Origin: Deltaproteobacteria bacterium
Lineage (GTDB): Bacteria; Myxococcota_A; Polyangia; DRWM01; JAAZOP01
Reading direction: 5' to 3'
Assembly (NCBI GenBank): GCA_016218815.1
Contig: JACRCX010000053.1
Span: 1-38,388, forward strand
DNA length: 38,388 nucleotides
Shown: positions 23,316 through 31,332 of the stretch, piece after piece
Numbering within the stretch: the first letter of the stretch is position 1
Layout of the letters: each line of letters starts with the position of its first letter
The notes under the pieces: generated by a model
Database searches by the model: none
What the model was told of the DNA's origin: nothing
What the model saw: the letters and a program-made list of their open reading frames with translations, nothing else
Program-made: the position numbers and the translations under genes

Positions 23316-26213
23316 TCACGTCGGGGCTGGGGACGCAGTCTCGGCTCCCTTCTTCCGGCTGGCGACCACTTCCAACAACTGGTCAACGGTCCGGCGCAAC
23401 TCCTCGGGCGCATCCGGCAGATCCTTCGGACGCTCTCCGCTCATCACCTGTGCGGCCATCCGCGCGGGACTCAGGAACGTGCGGTGTTCGTCATCCAACG
23501 TCCCCTCCAACCCCGGAAGCAACGCGAGCATGTCCGCGGGTCCACGCCGAGCCAGCAACTCCGTGACGAAGTTCACCAGCCCGGAACGGTAGGCGTCGCT
23601 GGATCCCAGAGCCTCTCTCGCCTCGCCCAGGCTCCGGATCACCGCCGGCAGTTCCTCCGGCCGATCCTTGTCGCAGCATGCCAGCAGTCCGATGGCGAGT
23701 TGGGCGCCGATCGCCAGGTCGGCGAGTGAGTTCTGCGCGTGGTAGGCAGCCAACGCTGCGACGCACTCGGCGGCTGCCTCCCGAAACGCGCCTCGCGTGA
23801 TCAGCGCCTCGCACCGACCGCGAGCACAGTGGCCACGTCCGATCTGATCCGCGGCCTTCTCGTACAGTTTCTCCGCCTGCTCGAACGCGGCCAGCGCCTC
23901 GGTCATCTTCCCCATCTGGGACAACAGCCGTCCGCGACCAAGAAGACAGTTCCCGCGGCCGAGGTCCTCCCCGAGGTCCCGGAACAGGCGGTCCGCCTCA
24001 TCGAGCGCTGCCAGTGCCTCCTCGGGTTGCTCCCGGCTCATGAGCACCTCGCTGCGTCCGATCAGGCAATTGGCCCGTCCCAGGTCGTGGCCGGCATCCT
24101 TGTACAACGCGGCGGCCCGATCGAATGCGCCCAGCGCCTCATCGTCCCTATCCCGATGGAACAACGTGATTCCGCGACCGTAGAGGCAGTTCCCTCGGCC
24201 GAGGCCGTCGCCCAGTTTCTCGAACACCCTCTCGGCCTCGTCGAACGCGGCGAGCGCGTGGTCGAACTTGCGGAGGAGGTGTAAGATGCGCCCGCGACTG
24301 CCGAGGCAGTTCGCCCGTCCGAGGTCGTCACCGGTTGCCTGGAATAGTTCGTCGGCATGGTCGAGGGCGGTCAGGGCGTCGTCATGCCTGTCCATGTGGA
24401 GGAGTACCTCGCCGCGCCCAACGAGACATTTCGCCCGCTCGAAATCGTCGGCGGCCAGTCGGCACTCCTTCTCCGCCAGGTCGTACGCGGCCAACGCCTC
24501 CTCGTGACGCCCCAGGTACGCCAGTAGGCCAGCACGGGCCCGTCTGGCCGATCCACGGCCAACATGGTCGCCGGGTTGGAGAAGCCCCTCCGCCTCGTCG
24601 AGCGCCTGGACCGCCCTGGGCAAGTTCCCTGCGCCCAGGGCGACGTACGACAAGCGCACGAGGTGTCTCGCGAGGTGGTCGCTGCCCGCCTTCCTCGCCC
24701 CTTGAAGCGCATCCTCGAACAGGCGAAGCGCCTCGTGGAGATTGCCGCTCAAGTACTCGGCCTCGGCCTTCGCGAACGACGCATCCGCCGGGCCGGCCGC
24801 CCCATCAGGAGGGGCGGCTTCCTTCGCCAACGTGCGCTGCTGAACGGTGAGAGCCACCTGTACGAGCTCGATCCGGGAAACGATGCAGGAGCGCTCGCCC
24901 GGCTCCACCGTCTTGTCCAGGCGCTGGCGCATGCAGAGGAGGTCCGACCATAGATCGCGCGGCGCGAAGACCGCGGCGATGAACTCGGCGTACAGCAGGA
25001 GCTGCTCCTGCTCGCTGCGCCCCAAACGGAATCGCCGCCAGACCCGGACCAGCGGCTCCGCGACGTCGTAGCGGACGGCGGAACCTGCGCCGCGCCGGCG
25101 CACGAGACGCCGCTCCATGAGCCGTTGGAGCAGGGTCGCGACCTGGTTCGGCGGCACGGCACGCAGCGTCGCCGAGAGATCGGATGGGCCCAACGGTCCC
25201 TCGGCCGAGGCCAGCATGTCCAGGACCTCCAGCTCGGCCTCGGGCAGGATCCGCGGACTGAACCAGCTCTGGAAGTAGGGCGTCTGTGCGTCGAGAAACC
25301 CTTCGAGGATCGAGCGCACCCCGGTCACGTCGGTTTCCGCGATCACGTCGTAGAGCAGGTGCGCGAAGCGGGGCAGCCCGCCGGTGTACGTCAACAGGCC
25401 GCGCATCGTCGGGACGCGTCCGTCGAACCCTGCTCGCAGCGCGAGCAGCCTGGCCCGTCGTTCCGGCGCGCCACTCGCTGCGGCAAGCTCCCACTCCAGC
25501 CGGCGCCGTACCAACTCGATCATTTCCTCGGGGCTCAACTCTTCCAGCTCGTGAACCCGGAAGAAGTCGTGGAACGGGGCGGCCTCCTCCCGGACCTCCC
25601 CGAACTGCGTCGGCGCCGCGGCCAGGAGCAGGATGTGCCGACTCTCCTGAAGCGCCTTCCGAAGCGCCCACTGTTCGGCCAGCGCCGTCTTGCGCGCCAG
25701 CCCCGGCCCCGCGAAAAGCAGGGCGTCGAGGTTCTCCGCGACGACGAGCAGCTTGGTGCCCAGCGATTCTGCGACCGCCCTCAGCGCCTCGATGGCCGAC
25801 TCGAGCGCGACGCTCGCGTCCCGTTCCGCGCGCACGCGAGGCAGCTCTCTCGCGGCGACCGCCGCGGCCGGCGCGGCCGCGGTCGACGCACGGCCTTCGG
25901 CGATTCGCTGCAGCATCCTCAACAGCAGATCCGCCGGAGTGCGGGCGACCTCCTCCTCCGCCAATACCACGGGCGTGAATCCGGCCTCCGTCCCACCTCG
26001 GGACTCGATCCGCCTCGCGAGTTGCGTGAGAAGGTGGGTCTTGCCCGAGCCGCGCGGTCCGACAAGCAGTTGGTGCTGGTGGCGCGGGCGGTTTTTCTCC
26101 GCCAGGACCGCCTGCTCGATGGTGGCCAGTAGGCGCTTGCGCGATTCGCCGACCGTGATCGCCTCGAGCGTATCGGTGGAGAGATGCGACGGAGAGTACG
26201 GGAGGATTCCCAT
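23316..26213 (-). CDS. P-loop (STAND/AAA-like) ATPase with C-terminal TPR repeats
   Basis: A 965-residue cytosolic protein, third gene of the RSH-ATPase-ATPase operon. The Walker A motif is [12 protein letters not shown] (P-loop residues 52-59); the Walker B-like strand is [10 protein letters not shown] (about 154-163). A helical and winged-helix-like region ([18 protein letters not shown]) lies near 330-400. Six 40-residue TPR-type repeats fill 589-828, followed by further helices. The overall plan (NTPase core, winged helix, superstructure-forming repeats) is that of STAND regulators, in which the repeats detect a ligand and trigger ATP-driven oligomerisation. It starts 6 bases after the stop of the second ATPase, so the two are co-transcribed. 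The ligand is unknown. The near-identity of the repeats suggests recent expansion or ongoing diversification. Confidence 0.88.
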   Translation of the reverse strand: MGILPYSPSHLSTDTLEAITVGESRKRLLATIEQAVLAEKNRPRHQHQLLVGPRGSGKTHLLTQLARRIESRGGTEAGFTPVVLAEEEVARTPADLLLRMLQRIAEGRASTAAAPAAAVAARELPRVRAERDASVALESAIEALRAVAESLGTKLLVVAENLDALLFAGPGLARKTALAEQWALRKALQESRHILLLAAAPTQFGEVREEAAPFHDFFRVHELEELSPEEMIELVRRRLEWELAAASGAPERRARLLALRAGFDGRVPTMRGLLTYTGGLPRFAHLLYDVIAETDVTGVRSILEGFLDAQTPYFQSWFSPRILPEAELEVLDMLASAEGPLGPSDLSATLRAVPPNQVATLLQRLMERRLVRRRGAGSAVRYDVAEPLVRVWRRFRLGRSEQEQLLLYAEFIAAVFAPRDLWSDLLCMRQRLDKTVEPGERSCIVSRIELVQVALTVQQRTLAKEAAPPDGAAGPADASFAKAEAEYLSGNLHEALRLFEDALQGARKAGSDHLARHLVRLSYVALGAGNLPRAVQALDEAEGLLQPGDHVGRGSARRARAGLLAYLGRHEEALAAYDLAEKECRLAADDFERAKCLVGRGEVLLHMDRHDDALTALDHADELFQATGDDLGRANCLGSRGRILHLLRKFDHALAAFDEAERVFEKLGDGLGRGNCLYGRGITLFHRDRDDEALGAFDRAAALYKDAGHDLGRANCLIGRSEVLMSREQPEEALAALDEADRLFRDLGEDLGRGNCLLGRGRLLSQMGKMTEALAAFEQAEKLYEKAADQIGRGHCARGRCEALITRGAFREAAAECVAALAAYHAQNSLADLAIGAQLAIGLLACCDKDRPEELPAVIRSLGEAREALGSSDAYRSGLVNFVTELLARRGPADMLALLPGLEGTLDDEHRTFLSPARMAAQVMSGERPKDLPDAPEELRRTVDQLLEVVASRKKGAETASPAPT
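23730..24449 (-). repeat. Six tandem 120-bp TPR-coding repeats
   Basis: Six consecutive 40-residue units in the TPR-ATPase, each with the core [13 protein letters not shown]2-L, then [14 protein letters not shown] and a G-D/H closing. The unit length is 40 rather than the usual 34 for TPRs. The GR-x-C core is kept in all units. Confidence 0.85.
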
Positions 26214-26219
26214 GGCCGT

Positions 26220-27656
26220 CTACTCCCCAGCCAACCACGGCTCGCCCATCGCCCAGCGGTCGCAGATGACCTTGCACCGCATCCGGTAGCGGCCGTCGGT
26301 CTGCACCAGGTCGAAGTCCTCCTGGGCACAGGCGAGCGCCGCCTCGTGGCTGCCCTCCAGCGCGGGCGGGACGTGCTTCGCAAATGCCCGTCGAAGCTCC
26401 TCGACCTCGGCGCCCGCCTTGGTCTTCGCGATCACGTTCAGCATCGCCTCCACGCCCGGCCGAACCTGGTCGGGATAGTCCTGCTCGTTGATCCGGTAGA
26501 CCCTGAAGAACGTATTGCCCCAGGCCCCGAGAAGTCGTGTCTCATAGGCAACCTGGACGATCTCGGCCGTGAACTCGGTCGTCCCGCGGTCGAATTCCGC
26601 TCGAAGCGCCGCCACCAGCGCGTGCGCGAAGTAGGGCACCGGCTCACCCAGGCAGCGCTCGCACGCGTCGAGCACCTCGCCGCCCGGCCGGATCCCCGTC
26701 TCGTACAGCAACTCTTCCAGCAACACCCGTCCCTGGGCCGCCGGCAGCGGGGCCAGATCCACGGTGGCCAGATCCCTGACGAGGTCGGTCATCCCGTGAA
26801 ACTCGACGTACTTGGTCAGCCCGGAACTTCCGGCCAAGACCATGGCCGCGCCCGAGCGCCGCGCGTCCGACAGCATCTCGCAGAGCATCCGCGCCTCGTC
26901 TCGCTTGCGCGGCAACATGAACCGAAGGGCCGTGCTGCACTCATCCAGCAGAAGCACCGCGCGCAGACTTGCCAAGGCCCCGAAGAGGTCCCGGGCCATG
27001 CGTGACACGTCGCCGGCGATCCGCTCTGCAAAGGCTTTCTTGGAAGCCGAGGGCGAGATGTCGGGCGAGGCGAATCCGCCGCGAGCAAGTGGCAGCGCCG
27101 CGAGCGCGTCACGAAGCGTCTCGACTCGTGTCGCCTCGATCGCGACCTCCGCGAGGAAGTCGACGACGCTTCGGGCCGCCGACACGTCGGGTACCACGCA
27201 GGCGCGCCCCCGGCCACGGAGATCCTCTCGTACCGCACCGAGCAGCGTGGTCTTGCCGTACCGGCGCGGCGCTCGAAGGTGAACCGAGCGTCCCGCCTCG
27301 AGGTGCCCGCGAAGGTGCTCGCGTTCGTCCTCGCGGCCGAAGAGGTCCCGCCCCTCGACCGGGGCTCCGGGCCGCAGGTCGTAGCGATGCGGTATCTCCG
27401 ACCGCGCGAGAAACCCGGTCAGGTGCCGCGTGAGGCGGCCTTCGTTGACGGTGTTGTCGGAATACAGGTAGTCCGCCAGCCGTTGGACCAACGCCTCCGT
27501 CGGGGGCTCGGCCAACAGATCAACCGACAGGCCCACGATTCCCGCCTGCCTTGCGATCCCGTTCAGCCGCTCGACGAACGGCCCGCGGGGGCCACCGTCG
27601 AGGCGAATGACGAACCATCGACCGCCCGCGCCATAGCCCAGAAGCAGCGGCTTCAT
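26220..27656 (-). CDS. P-loop ATPase (AAA/STAND-like), second gene of the RSH operon
   Basis: A 478-residue cytosolic ATPase. The N-terminal ~95 residues (MKPLLLGYGAGGRWFVIRLDG...) are an unrecognised domain, then EGRDLFGREDEREHLRGHL leads into the nucleotide-binding core. Walker A is APRRYGKTTLL (P-loop 129-136). Walker B is AVLLLDEC (233-240). A sensor-like strand is MVLAGSSGLTKYV. The pattern (FGRE...L, PRRYGKTTL, LLLDE) is that of archaeal-type ATPases and related STAND NTPases. A helical/winged-helix C-terminus follows. The start overlaps the RSH gene stop (ATGA, bases 27653-27656), and its own stop is 6 bases ahead of the third gene, so the three are translationally linked. A role as regulator or sensor is inferred. 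Confidence 0.88.
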   Translation of the reverse strand: MKPLLLGYGAGGRWFVIRLDGGPRGPFVERLNGIARQAGIVGLSVDLLAEPPTEALVQRLADYLYSDNTVNEGRLTRHLTGFLARSEIPHRYDLRPGAPVEGRDLFGREDEREHLRGHLEAGRSVHLRAPRRYGKTTLLGAVREDLRGRGRACVVPDVSAARSVVDFLAEVAIEATRVETLRDALAALPLARGGFASPDISPSASKKAFAERIAGDVSRMARDLFGALASLRAVLLLDECSTALRFMLPRKRDEARMLCEMLSDARRSGAAMVLAGSSGLTKYVEFHGMTDLVRDLATVDLAPLPAAQGRVLLEELLYETGIRPGGEVLDACERCLGEPVPYFAHALVAALRAEFDRGTTEFTAEIVQVAYETRLLGAWGNTFFRVYRINEQDYPDQVRPGVEAMLNVIAKTKAGAEVEELRRAFAKHVPPALEGSHEAALACAQEDFDLVQTDGRYRMRCKVICDRWAMGEPWLAGE

Positions 27657-28435
27657 CGCGCACCCCCGTTGCAGATCGCGACGAATTCGGCCCAGTTCCG
27701 TGCTGCCTGGTCATCCACCAGGTACAGCGTCTCCGCCAAGGCCACGTCCGAGATGATCCAGCGATCCGGCAGGTCCTTCCCCTCGCGCGTCCACTCGTAC
27801 ACCGGATGGTTGCGCCGATCCCACGCATTCTGCAGCAGCGTCATCAACTGCACCTCCACGAAGACCGGGCCGTCGTTGGATTCCACCGCCGCCGCGAACT
27901 GCCAAGCCCGATGCCCGCTCTTGGGCTTGCGCAGCCGAAGGTCGTGGACGTAGTCCTTCACCTCGCCGGCAATCGGGTACTTGCCCAAGAGGCGGTTCCG
28001 AGGTGGCTCACCCAGCAGCTCGCGGATGGCTGCCTGCACGTCGCTGGCGTGCGTGCACACGACGCGGAATCGTCCCAGATCGTGGAAGGCGAGGACCATC
28101 CGCCGGACCTCGTCCAGCGTAGGGGGCGCCTCCGTCCTCGCCGCCGCCAACTCGCGCACGATCTTGGAACGGATCGCCGCCACGCTCTTCAGCAGCGATT
28201 GCCCGTCCTCGCCGGTCACGAACCAGACATCCCGTTTGCGTCCCTCTGCCGCCAGGACCTTCCGGCCTGCATCGTCAAGGGCGGCCATGACGTCGTCATG
28301 GACCTGCACGACCGCCGACATCACCGACATGCGTAGCTGCTCGACCCACGAACGAAACTCGGGATCGCCACGAATCTCTGGCGGGAGCATGACCTTGGTT
28401 TCAAGATCAAAGCCTCTGTCGTTCGTCTCATTCAT
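27653..28435 (-). CDS. Divergent RelA/SpoT-type nucleotidyltransferase domain protein
   Basis: A 260-residue protein with the RSH synthetase-fold landmarks in order. SLLKSVAAIRSKI (Lys83, Lys91) aligns with the RxKxxxS...K region. DLGRFRVVC (Asp119, Arg124) aligns with the Mg-binding DxxGxR strand. KDYVHD (160-165) and SGHRAW (173-178) align with KDYI and GYRSLH. VEVQLMT (Glu194, Gln196) with W205, H210 and Y213 aligns with the ExQIRT...W..H. The Arg of the first motif is Leu81, the base-stacking Tyr is His175, and the Arg of QIRT is Met198. Activity on (p)ppGpp, ppApp or tRNA, as in toxic small alarmone synthetases, is therefore uncertain. There is no hydrolase domain and no obvious antitoxin. 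It leads a three-gene operon. Confidence 0.8.
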   Translation of the reverse strand: MNETNDRGFDLETKVMLPPEIRGDPEFRSWVEQLRMSVMSAVVQVHDDVMAALDDAGRKVLAAEGRKRDVWFVTGEDGQSLLKSVAAIRSKIVRELAAARTEAPPTLDEVRRMVLAFHDLGRFRVVCTHASDVQAAIRELLGEPPRNRLLGKYPIAGEVKDYVHDLRLRKPKSGHRAWQFAAAVESNDGPVFVEVQLMTLLQNAWDRRNHPVYEWTREGKDLPDRWIISDVALAETLYLVDDQAARNWAEFVAICNGGAR

Positions 28436-28441
28436 GCCGTA

Positions 28442-28469
28442 ATTATGACGACTACATTTTTGCTGTCAA
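28442..28469 (-). promoter_or_regulatory. Near-consensus sigma-70-type promoter of the RSH operon, overlapping a partial inverted repeat
   Basis: On the minus strand the -35 TTGACA (28469-28464) is separated by 16 bases from the -10 CATAAT (28447-28442). The -10 lies only 6 bases ahead of the ATG at 28435, so transcription should start at or next to the A of the ATG (leaderless). CTACA and TGTAG (28452-28480) flank the -35, with an inner CTGT-CA-ACAG, which could be an operator. The stretch is strikingly AT-rich for this genome. Confidence 0.7.
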
Positions 28470-28563
28470 CAGATTTGTAGACCGCAAAAACGACGGCAAC
28501 GAGCACCGCCATCCCTGGCGCACGATGGCTCCCCCCGCTGGTCACCTCAGAACAAGGAAGCTC

Positions 28564-28671
28564 AATCCCGGATCATCGCGGACTCTGTCGCTCGACACCC
28601 CAGGAATGCGGGAGCTGCAGCTGGTGGACGATAACGGCCTCGACGACGCCCGGGGAACCAACGGCCCCTAG
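28564..28671 (+). pseudogene. Remnant of an RsgA-type ribosome-assembly GTPase
   Basis: The frame ending with TAG at 28669-28671 reads LSLDTPGMRELQLVDDNGLDD. The DTPGMREL sequence is the G3 motif and following strand of RsgA (circularly permuted GTPase). The other motifs (G4, G1 and the zinc-binding tail) are absent, so only ~35 residues remain. It lies between the RSH operon promoter and the carboxypeptidase-regulatory-like gene. No other feature is seen in this 321-base gap (28436-28756) apart from the promoter. Confidence 0.65.
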
Positions 28672-28756
28672 CGGCTACCCAGCGTCCCGCGCTTCCCGAG
28701 GCCCTTCCTGCGTCGCGGCCGGAAAGCGGCGCCTCGGCCCGTGGAGGGAGGATGCG

Positions 28757-31078
28757 ATGAACCGTCGGATTCTCCCGGCGCTCGCGGCCGTCGCGATCAC
28801 GGCTGGATTGGCGGCGACCCTGACCGTCCCGAGGTGGGCGTGTTCCGGGGTCTCCGGGACCGCCGGCTCGGGCCCCAACGCCGGCGCCCGTCACCAGGGG
28901 AGCGGCGCCGACCCTCCCGCACTGGGATTTCCGGAGTCCCGCGACACGGCCGATCGCCGGCGGGAACGCGGCGCCGTCAGGGAACAGGAGGCAAGACTGC
29001 TCCCCTCCCAGGGGCCGCGGAAAGTGGGCGCAACGCTGGCCGGCCTCGTGCTCGACCCCGACGCCGCGCCCGTGCCGGACGCCGTGGTCACGGTGCATGA
29101 CTTCTCCGGGTCGGTTGGTCCGCGTCCCTTCGGCCGAGGAGTCGCCCATCCCGGCCCCGCGATCGCCCAGGCCCGGACCGACGACGATGGCTTCTTCCGC
29201 ATCACGGGACTCCCGGACGGACCGGTCACCGTCGAGGCCGTCCGCCCGCGCATCGCTCGCGCCGTGCAACCCGGCGTGGACCTCTCGGAAGACCGGGAGG
29301 CCTGGGTCGAGCTCGTCTTGCGTCAGAGCCTCTCGATCTCGGGTCGGGTGACGGACGACACTGGACGACCGATCCCGGGCGCCGCGATCGTTGCGGAGTC
29401 GCGCCGAGGCGACGCGACATGGGAGGCCGCCGGCGCCGACGGCTCCTATCGGCTGATCGGTCTCGGGGAAGACGCGTACCGCGTGCGCGCCGATGCGGCC
29501 GGTTTCGTCGAGTCCGCGCCACGCGACGTGCACGACGGAGCCGAGAACGTCGACTTCAGCCTCGCGCGCGGCGCCTCGATCTCCGGCCGCGTCGTGTGGC
29601 GCGGCGCCGGAAGTCCGGTCGCCGATGCCGAAGTCCGCGCCGCGAATCTCGGCCCGCCCGCCGGCAAAGGGTACGACTTCCACGCGGCCTCGCCGCCGGC
29701 GACGCGCACGGATCGCGCCGGACGCTTCCGCCTGGACGACCTGCCCTCGGGCCGTTGGGTCGTCCAGGCCGACGCCGCCGACCGCGCACCGGGCACGTCC
29801 CGGGAAGTCACAACCGAGGCGGGAAAGGCGGTCGAGGGCCTGGTCGTCGACTTGGACTCCGGCGTGGACGTGTCCGGCGTGGTGCGGGAGGCCGGCGGGG
29901 GGCGACCGATCCGGGACGCGGTCGTGCGGATCGAGGAAGCCGCCGCATGGCGGGCGGCATCGGACGACCGGCGGCCCGCACTGACCGCTGCCGTCGCGCT
30001 GGATGACCCCCGAACGCAGACCGACTCCGATCGGACGGCGATCACGGACGACGACGGCCGCTTCACGCTCTCGCACGCCGGGCCGGGCGACCGGCGGCTC
30101 ACCGTGACGGCGGACGGGTACGTCGCCGCAGCGCGCACCTTCACCGTGCCGGAGAGCGACGACGTCGACGGCGTCGACCTCCGGCTCGAAGCCGCCGGTG
30201 CTGTCGCCGGGAGAGTCCGGCGCGCCCGGAGCGAGACCGCCGGGCTTCCGCTGCTCGTCGTCGCGTTTCCCGTCGGCGGCATGGACACGAGACCGCCTCG
30301 GTCGTCGAGGGTCGAGAGCGCGGGGACATACCGCATCGACGGTTTGATCCCGACCGTGATGTACGGCGTCCAGGTAGTCGAGATCCCGTGGAACGGGGAC
30401 GAATGGCGGGCGGTCTCTTCCGCGATCCCGGTGTTCGTCACGGCCGGGGTGACGACCGAAGCGAATCTCGACGTCGTCGCCGGCGCGGTCGTTCGCGGCC
30501 GGGTGCGCCGCGGCGAGGTCGCGGCGGCCGGAATCGGCCTCGCGTTCGCGTCGGACGAAGACGTCCCGGGCCGGATCTTCACGATCACCGACGCCGCGGG
30601 GACATACCGGCTGGAAGGCGTCGTTCCGGGACTCTACGTCGCCTCGGCCGGACACATGACCAGGCGCGTGGAAGTGCCGGACATCGCCGACCTCGTGCTG
30701 GACCTCGAGGTGGCGGCCGGCGAAGACGCCGAGCGCGCGACGGCCTCCGGGCCGGTGCGATCCGAGCTTGCGTCGGGAGCACCGGCGTCGCTCGTCATCG
30801 TCAACGAATCCGCCGAGCCGATCTACTACATCCACATGAGCGAGTCGGCGCGACCGACGTGGGGCCCCGACCTGCTCGGTCCGGCGGACACGCTGGCGAT
30901 CGGCGATTCGTTCAGCGTCTCGGGCATCGCGGCCGGATCGTGGGATGTCGGCGTATTCGATTCGAGCGGCAACTGCAAGTTCTTCATGCACGAGCGCTTC
31001 GACGATGGCGACCGCGACACGGTGGAGATCGACTCGATGGAATGGACGCCGCCGGATCTGTGCCCCATCGCGCACTGA
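28757..31078 (+). CDS. Secreted protein with repeated carboxypeptidase-regulatory-like beta domains
   Basis: A 773-residue exported protein with a signal peptide (MNRRILPALAAVAITAGLAA) and no clear lipobox. It consists of about six to eight repeats of the carboxypeptidase regulatory/transthyretin-like fold, each opening with a strand such as ISGRVTDDTGRPIPGAAI, TLAGLVLDPDAAPVPDAVV or ISGRVVWRGAGSPVADAEV and closing with a GLPDG or DLPSGRW turn. Such repeats make stalk or adhesion modules; no catalytic peptidase domain is present. The C-terminal ~110 residues differ (PASLVIVNESAEPIYYI ... SGNCKFFMHERFDD) and form a small separate domain. GGAGG (about 28746) supports the ATG. It follows the RsgA remnant and is probably unrelated to the RSH operon. 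Confidence 0.85.
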   Translation: MNRRILPALAAVAITAGLAATLTVPRWACSGVSGTAGSGPNAGARHQGSGADPPALGFPESRDTADRRRERGAVREQEARLLPSQGPRKVGATLAGLVLDPDAAPVPDAVVTVHDFSGSVGPRPFGRGVAHPGPAIAQARTDDDGFFRITGLPDGPVTVEAVRPRIARAVQPGVDLSEDREAWVELVLRQSLSISGRVTDDTGRPIPGAAIVAESRRGDATWEAAGADGSYRLIGLGEDAYRVRADAAGFVESAPRDVHDGAENVDFSLARGASISGRVVWRGAGSPVADAEVRAANLGPPAGKGYDFHAASPPATRTDRAGRFRLDDLPSGRWVVQADAADRAPGTSREVTTEAGKAVEGLVVDLDSGVDVSGVVREAGGGRPIRDAVVRIEEAAAWRAASDDRRPALTAAVALDDPRTQTDSDRTAITDDDGRFTLSHAGPGDRRLTVTADGYVAAARTFTVPESDDVDGVDLRLEAAGAVAGRVRRARSETAGLPLLVVAFPVGGMDTRPPRSSRVESAGTYRIDGLIPTVMYGVQVVEIPWNGDEWRAVSSAIPVFVTAGVTTEANLDVVAGAVVRGRVRRGEVAAAGIGLAFASDEDVPGRIFTITDAAGTYRLEGVVPGLYVASAGHMTRRVEVPDIADLVLDLEVAAGEDAERATASGPVRSELASGAPASLVIVNESAEPIYYIHMSESARPTWGPDLLGPADTLAIGDSFSVSGIAAGSWDVGVFDSSGNCKFFMHERFDDGDRDTVEIDSMEWTPPDLCPIAH

Positions 31079-31158
31079 CGGCTCGACCGCGCGACTGGTG
31101 CGCCGTCGTCGCCCGCGACAAGACGATGGTGGACTCGTTCGGCATGGTCCTTGACCTC

Positions 31159-31332
31159 GGTCCGACGGAGCGGCTGGACCGCACCTGGGCCACCGACGTC
31201 CTCTCGTGTCCGAGATGCGGCGGCCCCCTGGCCGTCATTGACACGCCGACCGAGCGGTTCACAGAGGACGGTTGCATGTCCTTCGCCGTAGGCTACAGGC
31301 GCCCCGCTGGCTGGGCCTTCGACCGGGGCTCC
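31159..31332 (+). pseudogene. Fused remnants: transposase C-terminus and paralog of the broken radical-SAM gene tail
   Basis: One frame carries two remnants. TWATDVLSCPRCGGPLAVI (about 31180-31240) is the zinc-ribbon C-terminus of IS91-type transposases. Immediately after, TPTERFTEDGCMSFAVGYRR and PAGWAFDRG (31243-31332) match TPTEFFAEDGRVSFAMRYGR and PVGWAFDLG encoded at 22721-22809. The region is antisense to, and overlaps, the last ~13 codons of the glycosyltransferase at 31293. Confidence 0.65.

Noticed and set aside
22721..31332. The two TPTE...GWAFD copies as direct repeats bounding one mobile element
   Set aside because: They are only moderately similar paralogous coding sequences; the first sits well inside a longer domain, so they are not target-site or attachment repeats.
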